Shown: positions 11,150 through 24,900 of the stretch, piece after piece
Layout of the letters: every line of letters starts with the position of its first letter
Position numbering within the stretch: position 1 is the first letter of the stretch
Source of the DNA: Haematobia irritans
Taxonomy: Eukaryota > Arthropoda > Insecta > Diptera > Muscidae
Length of the DNA stretch: 64,000 nt
Assembly (NCBI RefSeq): GCF_050003625.1
Contig: NC_134397.1
Location: 66,376,669-66,440,668 of the forward strand
Direction of reading: 5' to 3'
Notes under the pieces: model-generated
The model's database searches: none
What the model saw: the letters and a program-made list of their open reading frames with translations, nothing else
What the model was told of the DNA's origin: nothing
Translations under genes and position numbers: made by a program

Positions 11150-12794
11150 GTCTGTGACGGTGTAAATTGTAGTGCGGAACACTTCTTAAGTGTAACACTT
11201 CACGAAAGCGATACATGTGTGTACACCAACGTCATTTATTGGAAAAATCACGTTATTTATATTCATTCTTTCCAATAAACCCACAATAAAAACGCAAGAT
11301 ATTCTATTCTTTACCATATACTTTAATAATGATGATTTGATTCAGATTTTATTTTATTACTTCTTTTTTTTAATTACATTTATAATAGTAATAATTATAA
11401 ATTTACTTTAACATAACTCTAAAAATAAGATTGAGAATAATTTAAAAAAACAAAAAATATATAAAGAAATAGAAATATAGGCAAATATTTCATTGCGAGA
11501 ATTGAGGTTCTAAAACCAGGGAAAACATCATAATACAAAAAATTAAGTGTAGATGCTAGAAGATAAACAAAAGATTTTAGGGTAGAACGAGATAAATTAT
11601 AAAAAAAAAAAAAAAAAACAATAATAGGGGGGCAGAAAATAGAGAATTCAGTAGGCAAAAGAACAATGTTTTTTAAACTTTTCTAAAATAATATGTATAC
11701 TATATCAAATAAAAAAAAGATAAACGACAAAGTTTTACAACTAAAGCTAAGAAATAATGAACAAAGTTTATTATTGTTTTCCTTTTTTGTTTTGTTTGTA
11801 ATTTAAATATTTATATATATAGATTGAATTGATTTTGTTGTTGCTTTATTTTTTTTTTTAATTTAATTCTTCTTCATCAATATATTTAAACATTAATATT
11901 TTATGTTTTAATGTAAGTTTATAAAGAGTGAATGTGGGTAAGGATAGAGGAGGGGTGTATTTGAATGTATGTCTTATAAGACTGTTCATTGTTTTTCGTG
12001 TTTTTCACTCATTTATGGTAGGGAGTAGGGACATTTATGATTTTGTTTCACATACTGTTTTCTTTTCCTGTTGCCATTTCGCAATTTCGCATATGTATAT
12101 CCTTCCTTTGAATATATGATTTAAGATTTATTTTTATTAAAATAAAAGGCGAGTATTCACATCTCTCTTCCCTCCATTAGTAAGTATTGCTATTTAATAA
12201 TTGCCTTTTTAGGGTGGGGGAGGACTGAGGAATTTTTGAGGTAAACCAAGAAGAGTTCTCATAAAATCAAAAAGAAAAACCAAAACTATAGATAACTAGG
12301 TATAGTAGTAATCGTAGTTATAAGCTGCTTATTTTTTTAAAAATTTTATCCATTTGTGTATTGTGTTAAAATGTTCCTTTTTTCCTTATTTTGTTTGTTT
12401 TTTTTTTTCTTTGTTTGCTTTTAAAGTATTCGATATTTTTGCTTTTATAATTAATTTGGATTTTCAACATTTGTTTGTTTTTGTTGTGGGTGAAACGACG
12501 ACTACGAATAAAACTGTATACTTATATATTTCCTCTTTGGGCTCCTATATATATATATCTATATATTCTGTACTGTACTGTCTGCGCGGAAGGGACGCGA
12601 GCGAGAGTGAAAGGAGGGATTGGTTTTTGGTTTATTTATTGTTTGATAATTAGCATTTTTTATAAAACTGAATGGATTGTGAAAATGAACTCCAGGTGAA
12701 AATGTTTTTGCTGTTGTTGTTGTTGTTGTGGTTGTTCTTTAAGATTAATTTTCATTAAATTAAAGGCTTTAATAACGGCGGCAACGGCGAATGG
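11150..12794 (-). other. Probable Ubc6 3' untranslated region and downstream DNA
   Basis: It follows the Ubc6 stop codon on the minus strand. It is T/A-rich without recognisable transposons, contains several minus-strand AATAAA-type words (tttatt on the plus strand), and carries a (CAA)n tract near 12705-12735. No other gene is seen. The transcript end cannot be placed from sequence alone. Confidence 0.4.
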
Positions 12795-12920
12795 CTAATC
12801 GATGAAACTTTGTTCTACACAAGCTTTCACTCGTTTCTCGTATTCCCGACGATTTTCCTTATAAAGTTGGGCAGCTGTCGAATTAGCTGGAGAATTAGGA
12901 TTTGGATCACTCAATAAAGA
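12795..12920 (-). CDS. Ubc6: Ubc6 exon 3 (C-terminal helices and stop)
   Basis: It follows an acatttacag acceptor in phase 0. It encodes [18 protein letters not shown] to [10 protein letters not shown] and a TAG at 12797-12795. These are the conserved C-terminal helices of the E2 fold. Confidence 0.97.
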   Translation of the reverse strand, partial: SLLSDPNPNSPANSTAAQLYKENRREYEKRVKACVEQSFID

Positions 12921-15900
12921 CTGTAAATGTGGAAAAAATAAGAATAAAATAAAATAAATAACACTTGGCTCTTTGATTACTATTTTTTTTTTGTTTTTTC
13001 ATTATACCTGTATTGAAGTTAATATAGCTGATACATCATATGTGGGACTCCATCTGTTTTGTAAAATATCCAAACAAATGCCTCCATCAGCATAAACATT
13101 GGGATGAAATACTTTTGATACAAATCTAACCGTTGGCGGTTTATTGGGATATTCTTCGGTGAATTCTATTGTTAATTTGAATGTACCATCTTCGAAGGGT
13201 GTGTCATGTGGACCAAAAATCACAGCATTCCATATCATAATATTATTATCTGTGGGCGCTCCAGAAACACCAGTTGGTGGATCTTCTTGAAGTCTGAAAT
13301 TCATACAAAAAAAAAATTGAAAAATTAGAATTTTGGTATTTTCTTTATGTTATTATCTAAAGGCCGAGCACAATTTATATTATAACAAAGGCAAAAGACT
13401 AAAGTAAAATTATGACAGTATAAGACTTGCTGCTAATAACTAGTTCACATGAAACACTTAGGGCGATTTCGTCTCTGTGAAAAAAACTGTGACTTTAGTG
13501 TTACACTACTTTTTCCCCCACTATCAGATTCGAAAATGCTTAGGGAATTTTGTGCTTGAATTTCTGAATTAGGAATTTTAATGAGAATTAAAAAATTAAT
13601 ATTTATGATTTAGAAATAATCGACTTTGCGAACTTTTCCATTTTGCCAGGCCGAATCTTATGTACACTCCACCATGGATTGCGTAGAAACTTCTACTAAA
13701 GACTGTCATCTACAATCGAATTACTGGGGTTGCGGTAACATTTGCCGATGACAAGGTATCTTAAAACTTCTTAACACCGTCTTCTAAATTCCCTACGGGA
13801 AATTGGTGCAAATTGGCGGACCCATCACAGAACTGGTTCCGATGCTCCAGTTAGTTGCAATTTTTAAATAGTCGTATTTATTGATTTCCGTAGTCACTTG
13901 ATATTAAAATCTTTTTGGATCTACACATTTGGTGAAATAAAATTATCAGAATAACCTTTTGTTCGACATATTTCAAATGTTTTCAAATGTTCGAATGCGA
14001 TTCGGATGTCCAAACTGAAACAGATTTCTAAGAGCCACCGTGAGCCACCGTGGTGCAATGGTTAGCATGCCCGCCTTGCATACACAAGGTCGTTGGTTCG
14101 ATTCCTGCTACGACCGAACACCAAAAAGTTTTTCAGCGGTGGATTATCCCACCTCAGCAATGCTGGTGACATTTCTGAGGGTTTCAAAGCTTCTCTAAGT
14201 GGTTTCACTGGAATGTGGAACGCCGTTCGGACTCGGCTATAAAAGGAGGTCCCTTGTCATTGAGCTTAACATGGAATCGGGCAGCACTCAGTGATAAGAG
14301 AGAAGTTCACCACTGTGGTATCACAATGGACTGAATAGTCTAAGTGAGCCTGATACATCGGGCTGCCACATAACCTAACCTAACCTATCCTAAGAGTTTG
14401 TCCGAGTGTGAGTCCTGAGGACCTGTCTATGGTGTGCTCCTGCTAAATTGTCCCAGGACGTGTCCTTTGGAATGAGTCCAAGACGTGTCCTAAAGTGTAA
14501 ATTTACGCCGTCAATGACAAACCCATGTTAAAGTGACCGATCCCTTCCATACATTTTGACCAGAACTGGGACTGGTCCATACAAACCAGGGACTAGTCCT
14601 GTACCGGTCCTGTGGTTGTTCCATTTCCCGTAGGGTTGTAAGTTAGTCCATGCGGGGTATATATTAAACAAAAAAAGGCCGATTAAATACGTATATAATT
14701 CAGTTTGACAAAATTTTCTAGAGAAATAAAATTTTGACAAAATTTTCTATAGAAATAAAATTTTGACAAAATTTTCTATAGAAATAAAATTTTGACAAAA
14801 TTTTCTATAGAAATAAAATTTTGACAAAATTTTCTATAGAAATAAAATTTTGACAAAATTTTTTATTTTGACAAAATTTTCTATGGGAATAAAATTTTGA
14901 CAAAATTTTCTATAGAAATAAAATTTTGACAAAATTTTCTATAGAAATAAAATTTTGACAAAATTTTTTATAGAAATAAAATTTTGACAAAATTTTCTAT
15001 AGGAATAAAATTTTGACAAAATTTTCTATAAAAATAAAATTTTGACACAACTTTCTACAGTAATAAAATTTTGACAAAATTTTCTATAGAAATAAAATTT
15101 TGATAGATTATTTTTGGCGATTTGGACCAATGTGATTGATCCAACGTGATGTGATTGGCCATCGGCTATATATAACTATAGACCGATATGGACTAGTTTT
15201 TGCATGGTTGTTAGTGGCCCTGTACTAGCACTGGGTATCGATTTATATGGGGGCTATATATAATTATGAACTGATATGGACCAATTATTGCCTGAAATTT
15301 CAATCACTGAATTTGACTGAAATTTCAATCACACTCACGCACATTCACGAAACAAAATGTTTATTCACGCACGATACGTTTGGTAACCACTCACGCACAT
15401 TCACGAAATGAAAATCAGTCACGCACGAACTACTTTTAAAGAATCACGTTCACGCACGATTCAAGACGATTCTCGTGATTCACTAGCCTCACGACATTTT
15501 CCAAACGTAAATCAGCAAAGGTAATAAAATTCAAAAATAGAATATACGAGTAGTTCGAGGGCTAAATTAATTTCAGTTAACATACGAGTATGTATTAAAT
15601 CTTGATTTTTTTCGTGAGCGTGATTTTGCAGACATTTTATTCACGCACATTTCCGAACCGATTTTATGTATCACGCACGACTCATTCACGCACATTCACG
15701 AGACTTGCTTTGGATTTTGGTCACGACTCACGTGATTCACGTGTGAATCACGCGTGTCACGAGAATTTCGTGTCACGGGCATACCTCTACTCTGGAGGTC
15801 AGATCTGGGGATGGGTTTATATGGGTGCTATATATAATTATGAACCGATGTGGACCAATTTTTGGATGGTTGTTAGAGACAATATACCAACACCACGTAC

Positions 15901-18900
15901 CAAATTTCAACCGAATCGAAAGAAATATTCTCCTCTTAGAGGCTCCGCAAGCCACATCTGGGGATCGGTTTATATGGGGGCTATAAATAATTATGTACTG
16001 ATGTGCATCAATTTTTGCATGGTTGTTAGAGACCATATACCAACACCATGTACCAAATTTCAGCCAGATCGGATGAAATATGCTTCTCTTAGAGGCTCCG
16101 CAAGCCAAATCTAGGAATCCGTTTATATGGGGGCTATACGTAAAAGTGAACCGATATAGCCAATTTACAATACCATCCGACCTACATCAATAACAACTAC
16201 TTGTGCCATGATTCAAGTCGATAGCTTTTTTCGTTCGGAAGTTAGCGTGATTTCAACAGACGGACGGAAATGCTTAGATCGACTCAGAATTTCACCACGA
16301 CCCAGAATATATATGTAGTTTATGGGATCTTAGAGCAATATTTCGATGTGTTACAAACGAATTGACAAAGTTAATATACCCCCCATCCTACGGTGGAGGG
16401 TATAAAAAAAGTGATGATTTTTTAAATTTTTAATTGAAAATGTATTTCAAACAATTAATTGTTAATCAAACTAAAAAGCCAATTCAGAAAGTAATTGAAA
16501 ATAGTTACCGTTTTTAATTAAAAAATTAATTGAGTTTTGCAATCAACATCAATTAAAGTTTTAATTGAATCAATTAACAAATTAATTGAAATTTTCTAAT
16601 GGAATCAATTAATTTTTTAATCAATAATTTTTTATATGCACAATTAAAACTGTGATTGATCACCTATCATTTTCGTGATTGAAGACATTTCAATTAAAAA
16701 ATTAATTGGATCACCCAGCAAAAAAAGCGTCTCCAAAAAAGTAATGAAAATGTTCTTTTTGGATCCGGAAGTGGTGCAAAATTGACGTAGAAGCAATGAA
16801 TTTAACATGGGCTTGTCATAGGACGGAAGTCCTCCCTTTCAACAGTCGTTGCACTGAATTTGCATCACTTTTTAAGGTGTGATCCGAATTCAATGTTGTG
16901 GATGTAAATAAACAAATTTTGTTACATTTTGTCAAATAAATAATTTTTATAATTTTTTTATAATTTTAAAGGATTCTAACGCTTGTCGGAAACGTTTGAC
17001 TACAAATATTTTCAAAAATTCACAATTTTTTCAGATTGGAATTCGAATTTTTTCGACAAAATTTAAATGATTTCTACCATTTTATGAATTCTTACTCTGT
17101 TTTTAACCTATTTGAAACAAAAAATTTTAAAATTAACCATTAAAGGTATGAAAAAACCAAGTTATAAAAAATTGAACTAAAAGAACTTTCTGGTTAGTTA
17201 AAATAAAGAACATCACTGGGAGTGCATCTCCTGGAAGTGCTTTTACCCAGCAAAAACTAGGTAACCACATCTAATTACAATTGACATTACCAGAAGTAAA
17301 GCTGTCATTACACGTTGCATTACATTGCGGCGAGTTATAATGACTAACTTGTAATGACAATAATAAATACTTCTCGGTAATTTTCGAATTGTTATTCTCA
17401 AATCTTAGGCAGTTGTAGTTAACGAATTAATAAAATAGAATAAATGATGGTACCATTAGGTATAATTATTCACATAATCCAGCACTTACATAAAAAATCA
17501 AAAAGAATATGTAATGTAACGGTAATTCTGAAAATTTTTCCGTTAAGAAATTTTTACCACAAATATTTCATAATAATTGTGTTTAATGACATTATCATAT
17601 TATGTTTTAAATAAATGCTTTCTTATACCTCATTCACATTACACTTCCAAAATGCGCTTAAACTAAATTTCAAATGCCATTTGCCTTATAAAAAAGAGAC
17701 TTAAAATCCACTTTTAGTAGATTTCGAACCTTATGTGAATTGGCTATTGGATATATTATAACGTAATTCACCCATACAACTCCCTTAAACAACCTACATT
17801 TATTTCTATTTTAAGTGTGAATATAATTTTTGTGTAATCTTATTTAGATTATTTATTAGATTTTTTGTTTATTTATACAATATTCGTTTCTATTCATTCG
17901 CCCTATTTGGATCCATTGTAATCGGCGATAGAAACCAATATTTTCGAGATTTGGTTGCCTGAGACAATAAGTGGCTATTTTGCAAGCTTTGGTGTATCTA
18001 CGAATAAGTCATTACATATTAGGTGATTATATGCTTTAAATGCACTACTTATTTTATCGCCGAAAGTATGCCTGGGGAGAAGTACTTTCCTTCTAGGACA
18101 TGCGTATGTAAATGTAATCCGAAGCGATGCCAATTAATAAGTGGTTATTAATTTTTAAATAGGCTTACCTACAGGATTACCGGGTAATGAGAGTTTTTGC
18201 TGTGTAAAGTTGTGCCTTTGGAAAAACTTCCAAATTTTTTTGCTGGGGAGTTATAAAAAATTGACTCAAATGAACTTCCTCTGCAGTTAAAATAAAGAAC
18301 ATTTTTGGAAGTGCTTCTAAAGTTGTGCCTTTAGAAGAACTTCCAATTTTTTTTTGCTGGGCAATTAATTTCGTGATTGAATCAGAAAATTTTTTTATGT
18401 ACATGTAAATATTTCACAACTAGACTGACACATCATTTTGCATATTAGTAAACTGACTTAATAATCAATAAAAATCATTCAACTGCATCGAATGATAATG
18501 ATTCAGAATCTCAGATAGTCATACTATAAACTTAAATTAAATTGTTATGTTATTTTCTTAACAAAAAGAAGTCATCATCATCATCATAAAATTAATGCGT
18601 CATTTTTTTAATTTTAATTTTATTTTTTTTTTTTTTAGTATTTTTGCGTCATTTTAATAGTTCTGACAAATTTGGAAATTGTTAAATGTTTACCGCTTTC
18701 GCTACCGGGTATTGCTTAATGTGGTGGTTATTGTTGTAACAACAACAACAACAAAGCAATAATGAAAACTACGATAATAGTAACAAGAAAGCTTAAAAAG
18801 AAATTGCTTTTTGTTGCCACCACTTGAATTAAAAAAAAAAAAAAAAAAAAACAAAAAACGATTGCATCAGGTGCTTACTTTTTCGTTAGTTTTGTTTGTT

Positions 18901-21900
18901 GCCTTTATTATTTATCTTGAGAATGGAAGCGCATAGTGAAACCAAATGGTGGAGAGGTTGTATAGTGTTTAGGAATTGGTTTTTATTTTTTTTGTATTTG
19001 TTGATGGTTGATTGGCTAAAGGCCAGACATTATTTTTCTACTTTTTCACTTTTGTTTTTGCCATCTCAAAACGTTGAACTTGTTATTAAATGAATTTGCC
19101 ACGACAATGTGGCTAGAAGCTATTAACGTAGAAGCAGAGTACAAGAATTCTCTATATATGTGATTTGGATTTGAATAAATCATAATGCTCAGGGTGGGTT
19201 TAATTTATTGATGGTAAACAATGGCCAATAATTTATGACCGAATTATAATAATCCATAATTCCAACACTTCGATTGGATTTATAACCACCTTCTTTGCAC
19301 AGGACGTTAAACATTTCCAGCTTACTAAGTTAAAGTAAACAAGTAAGTAAAGTCGGGCGGGGCCGACTATATTATACCCTTCACCACTTTGTAGACCAAA
19401 ATTTGTGTTACCATCTCAACTCCTTCATGAAAGTTTATATTCCCATATACAAATATTTATATCTTAACCGATTTGTGGGTATTTTGACCTAAATCGGAAA
19501 AAACATATATATGGAAGCTATATCGAAATCTGAACCGATTTCAATAAAATTTCACATGCATAGTTACTATGTTAATTTTACTCCCTCTGAAAATTTTCAC
19601 GTAAATCAGAGTAAAACTTTTGCCCCTGTGGTCATATTAGTCCAAATCGGGCGAATGATATATATGGGAGCTACACATGTGGTCAAAATAATAAGTACAA
19701 GTTGGCATTTTTTCTTTTTTGTCCTAACTCTAACATATTGTTTAATTTGGTGTTGTATCTACGTCATGTCACTAAAGTTCAATATTGGCAGCACTGATTC
19801 AATAAGAAAATTATACCCTGTACCACAGTAGTGGTGAAGGGTATAAAAACGCAAAAATTTCATTATTTTTGTTTCCTGTATTATCTTGTGATGAAGCGCT
19901 TTATTTGGTTGGTCAAAAAATAAGTACATTATGCGTTTTTATATGAAAATGTTTAAATTTTGTAAAAACTTTGTTATTGTGTTTTTAGTGGCGATGAATT
20001 GAATGCAAATAATAAAAAATTAATAAAAATTCGTTACTAGATAAACCGAAAAAGTCATTGTAGTAGAAAAGAAAATACTGGGGTTAGCTCTAAGATTTGA
20101 GGGAAAATCTCTTTGAACGACCGTCAAATCTTTTAAGAGATCGTTACTTTGTGTTCAAAAAGACCTACAGAAAAGAAGTTCTGCGAAAACACGTGGAAAA
20201 CCAAGCAAGACACTTCGAAAAACAGATAATCTTTTTGTCACTCTTCCAAAAAAAAGACCCTTTCAAATCATCCAGACAAGTTTCTGCTGAAATAGGCAAT
20301 GCGATATCTGCACGATCTATTTGGCAGCGATTAGTGCATGCGAAATTACCCATCCGAACAGTCAGAAATCTTCCTACGCTACGGAAAAAAAATTTTTAAG
20401 ATGAGACTATGCCTCATCAGAAAACATTATAGGTGGTCAGGAACGGTAGGTGAGAGAAAACGGCGCAATATCCTGTGGAGCGATGACACTAAAAAAAATA
20501 TTCCGATATGGTACTAGTCGTAATGTTCGTCGAACCCAAGGAAAAGAATTTCATATGTGCTTCACAAAAATGACGGTCAAACATGTGAGCGGGAACATAG
20601 TGATATGGAGCTGTTTTTTTCTGGTATGGCCTAGGTCGAATTTATCGCATTACTTATAAAATGACCCTGTTCGAATATAGAAATATATTGGAGAATACAA
20701 TGCTGCCTGCCGTACGCAGAAGAAAACATACCTCTAAGGTGGGTGTTTCAACAAGACAAAAATCCTAAACTCACTTCTCGCTTTATTAAAAATTGATTCC
20801 AAGACAATGACATAACCCTTCTATATTGGCCTACTCAGTCACCAGACCCTAAACCCATTGAAAACCTTTGGGGAGAGTTAAAACACAGAATTGGGAATGA
20901 AACATTCAAAAATAAACAACAACTTTGGAATTTTGTGAAGATTACATGGTAATGACAACTTAGATGAAACCAGTCGGAAGCTTGTAAGCAGTATGTCAAA
21001 GTGAGTATAAAATGTTATCAAAATAAAGTTGGATACACTGGTTATTGATAATGTAACAAAATTATGTTCAATTTAAACCAAAAAAATTTCCCGCTTTTTG
21101 GAAAATGTACTTATTATTTTGTCCATTCATTTTTGACTCTTACTTTGCCTTATTTGGATTAGCTTTTCATTTCACTTGTCTTTCCCAGAAAATTATTTAC
21201 TTTTAAGTTAAATGTACGTCATTAATATGAATATTATAGACATTATTTTGCTTTTTTTGCTATATTTCTTAAATTTACCATGGAACATAAAAAAAAACTC
21301 TACTGTACTTATTATTTTGGCCACATGCGTATATCTAAGTTTGAACCGATTTCAATAAAATTTACCACACATAGTGAAACATTTTAAGCAAATCAGGACA
21401 AACCTCTGGCTTTTGAGGCCATATAAGAAAGATATATATGGGAGCTAAAGGGTGATACGGTCAAAATTTGGTCAAGGGAAAACGCGTGTAAATCGGTGAA
21501 ATCATTTATTTAAAAAAATCAAATTAAATTTCTTTTTCAAGTTCAATAAATATAGTATAAAATTCAGGAAAAATATTCAGTTAGGCTTTCGCTTTTCCAA
21601 ATCCGAATTGCCGGGCCTCACGCTTGGCACCTGCCATCAGATTTTGTACAGCAACCTTGTCCACCTTTTTCGCCGCAGAAAGCCAGTTTGCCTTGAACTG
21701 CTGCTCGTCCTTAGCAGTTTTTTTGGTCTTCTTTAGGTTCCGCTTGACAATAGCCCAGTATTTCTCAATTGGGCGGAGCTCTGGCGTGTTGGGTGGGTTC
21801 TTGTCCTTGGGAACCACCTGCACGTTGTTGGCGGCGTACCACTCCATGGCCTTTTTACCGTAATGGCAAGATGCCAAATCCGGCCAAAACAGTACGGAAC

Positions 21901-24900
21901 AACCGTGTTTCTTCAGGAAAGGCAGCAGACGTTTATTCAAACACTCTTTCACGTAAATTTCTTGGTTGACAGTCCCGGAAGCTATGAAAATGCTGCTTTT
22001 CAAGCCACAGGTACAGATGGCTTGCCAAACCAGATATTTCTTTGCGAACTTTGACAGTTTTATGTGCTTGAAAATATCTGCTACCTTTCCCCTTCCTTAT
22101 GCCGTATAAAACTCCTGTCCCGGAAGCTGCTTGTAGTCGGCTTTGACGTAGGTATCGTCGTCCATTACCACGCTGTCAAACTTCGTCAGCATCGTCGTGT
22201 ACAGCCTCCGGGATCGCGCTTTGGCCGTCGTATTTTGTTTATCATCGCGATTTGGAGTCACTACCTTCTTGTAAGTCGATAGTCCGGCTCGTTTTTTGGC
22301 TCGATGCACGGTTGTAGACGATACACCCAGCTTATTTGCGGCATCTCGGAGAGAGAGGTTAGGATTTCGCTTGAAACTACCGGCAACTCTCTTTGTCGTC
22401 TCAGCGGCTTCCGGTTTTCGATTTCCCCCGATCCAGACTTCCTGGCTGTCGACAAACGTTCCCCAAATACTTTAATTACATTTGTAACGCTTGATTTGGG
22501 AACTTTTAGCGATTTTGCCAGTTTTGCGTGTGAGTAGCTCGAATTTTCGCGATGCGCGAGCAAAATTTTGATACGCTGCTCTTCTTGCTTGGACGGCATT
22601 TTGACAACTGAAGAGTGAATTCCAAAATCAAAATAGGAGCAACATTCTACACACACACACCTTCAAAATGAGGGTTGTTCAGGTTTTTTAAATGCAAAAT
22701 TGAAAGAAATACGTCAAGTTTATATTGACCAAATTTTGACCGTATCACCCTTTACTAAATCGGAACTGATTTTAATCAAATTTGGCACACTTAACGATAC
22801 TATTAAACGCAATTCTTGTGCAAAATTTTAAGCAAATCCGGACAGAACTCTGGCTTTTGTGGCCATATAAGTGCAAATCGGACAAAAGATATATATGGGA
22901 GCTATATCTAAATATGAACCGATTTGGCTGATATTTTGCATATTTTACGAGAGCCGCAAACCATATGGCTGTACGAAATTTTAAGAAAATACGTTGATAA
23001 ATACGTCAATTATGGCCAGATCGGTGATAAATATATATGACAGCTATATCTAAATCTGAACCGATTTTTTCAAAATCAATAGCGATTGTCTTTGAGCCAA
23101 AGTAAAACTCTGTGCCAAATTTGAGGACGATCGGACTTAAACTGCGACCTATACTTTGCACACAAAATTACATATACAGACAGACAGACGGACATCGCTA
23201 AATCGAATCAGAATTTAATTCTAAGCCCACCAGCAGTATACTAAAAGGTGGGTCTATGACTAATATTTCTTGGTATTACATACAAATGCACAAACTTATT
23301 ATACCATGTACCACAGTAGTGGTGAAGGGTATACATATTGTGGCATTATATCGCCAACTATAAATTGCTAGTTAGAAGATTTATAGGCATTTTTCCATTA
23401 TTTCCATAAAGTTTGGACTTCTAGTTTTCTCCCCATACCCTTCAGTTCTTGGGACTGGTCCCAAACCGGTCGATTCACCTGTCCTTTATAGCCGGTACAG
23501 GTCCTTTAACTGGTTAGGTGACCGGTGAAATTAACATGGGGTTGTCATAGGAAGGGTCAATTGACCCCCACATAGATACCTACAAACCAATCCTTTAACC
23601 GGTTGTTTTCAACCCACCAATTAACCAGTTCAAATAGACATGTTAGAGAGACAGCTCTAAAAAAAACAAATTTTTCCACCAATGTTACTTCTTATTTCTA
23701 TCAATGTTTTTTTATTTGTCTTATGTTATTTTATCTAATTTTTACAATTTGAAAAACTTTTTCGCTCCGGCCAGGTTTTGAACCTGGGTTTACTGGCAGC
23801 ATAACAAAACGCCTTAACGCATTCAGCCACAAACGCCATTGAACACCCAGCGTTGAAACGTCAATTTAAATGTTTGTGATATTGGTAGAAAATGAACAAA
23901 TGTAGGGAAAATATAACTGAAAAAAAAATCTAAAAATAGAACTGTCCCTGTTATAGATGCAAAAGGGCCAGAAATGTGTTAATTAACCCTGTGATAGAGA
24001 CATTTGAACCGGTTAGGGGATGGGTTCATTGTGATCTAGAGACAAATTCATGAAGTGGCTACCAATTGGCTAAATACAACCAGTCCCATGACCGGTATAA
24101 AATTCCAATTGCTTGGAAAAAGGGGTCAATTGGCACCAAAAAAACTGAAGGGTAATGAATGACAACAAACACACACGCACATTATACATATCTGTCTGTC
24201 CATCTGGTAAAATAGAAAATGAAAAAAAAAAATAGTAGAAGAAAACCTTACCATTGGCAATGAACAATGAAAAAGTATTATTCATTGCATTAAATGAGAA
24301 CGTAATTATTTCACTTTTGTTAGTCTACCATACAGTCTACATATATACATATTGTACAAACATACATACATATATCTATTGTAGCATCTAATTATAATTT
24401 ACATTTTTTGTGTATAGAAAAATCGAAATGAACACAGGAAATACTTCTGCAATACACAATGCAAAATATTTTCAAAATTGTCATTATTTGTTGTGTGAAC
24501 ACACATCACACATTCAGTAAAGATTTATGATCATTCTTCTATTGTGATGAGAGGAATGAACTGTAAATGGAGGATCTCAGTTCAATATTGAAGCAACAAA
24601 AACAAGGAAAAAGCATAACAACAATATTTGCGTTTTAGCAAATAAGTTTATTGGGAAATTTCTTTGAGCATCAACCAAACAAAGAAAATCTATGGGAAAA
24701 CGATTTTCAAAAACAAATTTCAAATTTCATTCCTTATTTTAAAATATAGTAAACTATTTTGAGGCAGAAATTAAAAGATGTTCCATGTGCCTCAAAGAGA
24801 TGCTCTATCAGAGATTTTTCCATTTTCTATGACTGGATTAGTGCCCGGTTCAAAGCCCGGACATTTATGGGGAATTATAAAAAGAACAGTTTTCGGCCAG

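Larger units (their letters stand above)
13645..16405 (+). repeat. Type-2 head/tail repeat, interrupted
   Basis: The head (gccaggccgaatcttatg, then caccatggattgcgtagaaa) is at 13645. The tail (tcgactcagaatttcacc, then agttaatataccc...ggtggagggtata) ends at 16405. Two or three monomers with 'tttatatgggggctatata' lie between. Three insertions sit inside: a TIR element at 13791-14635, a 29-bp array and a CACG-rich element. The intact version is at 34157-36250. Confidence 0.75.
19338..23333 (+). repeat. Type-1 head/tail repeat holding two transposons
   Basis: The head hairpin gtcgggcggggccgac is near 19353. The tail palindrome (accacagtagtggtgaagggtata) ends at 23333. Monomers of about 170 bp remain on either side of a Tc1-like element and a DD37E element. 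Each of these sits at a TA within a 'gggagctata' word of a monomer. A GACAGACAGACG tract precedes the tail. Confidence 0.75.

Noticed and set aside
13294..13304. In-frame ATG just upstream of Ubc6 exon 2 (MNFR)
   Set aside because: It lies before the acceptor tatgaatttcag. The conserved N-terminus is encoded by the exon at 42016-42059.
14042..14115. Functional tRNA gene
   Set aside because: The anticodon arm is poor, no normal 3' end is present, and the sequence continues into a SINE body with several copies.
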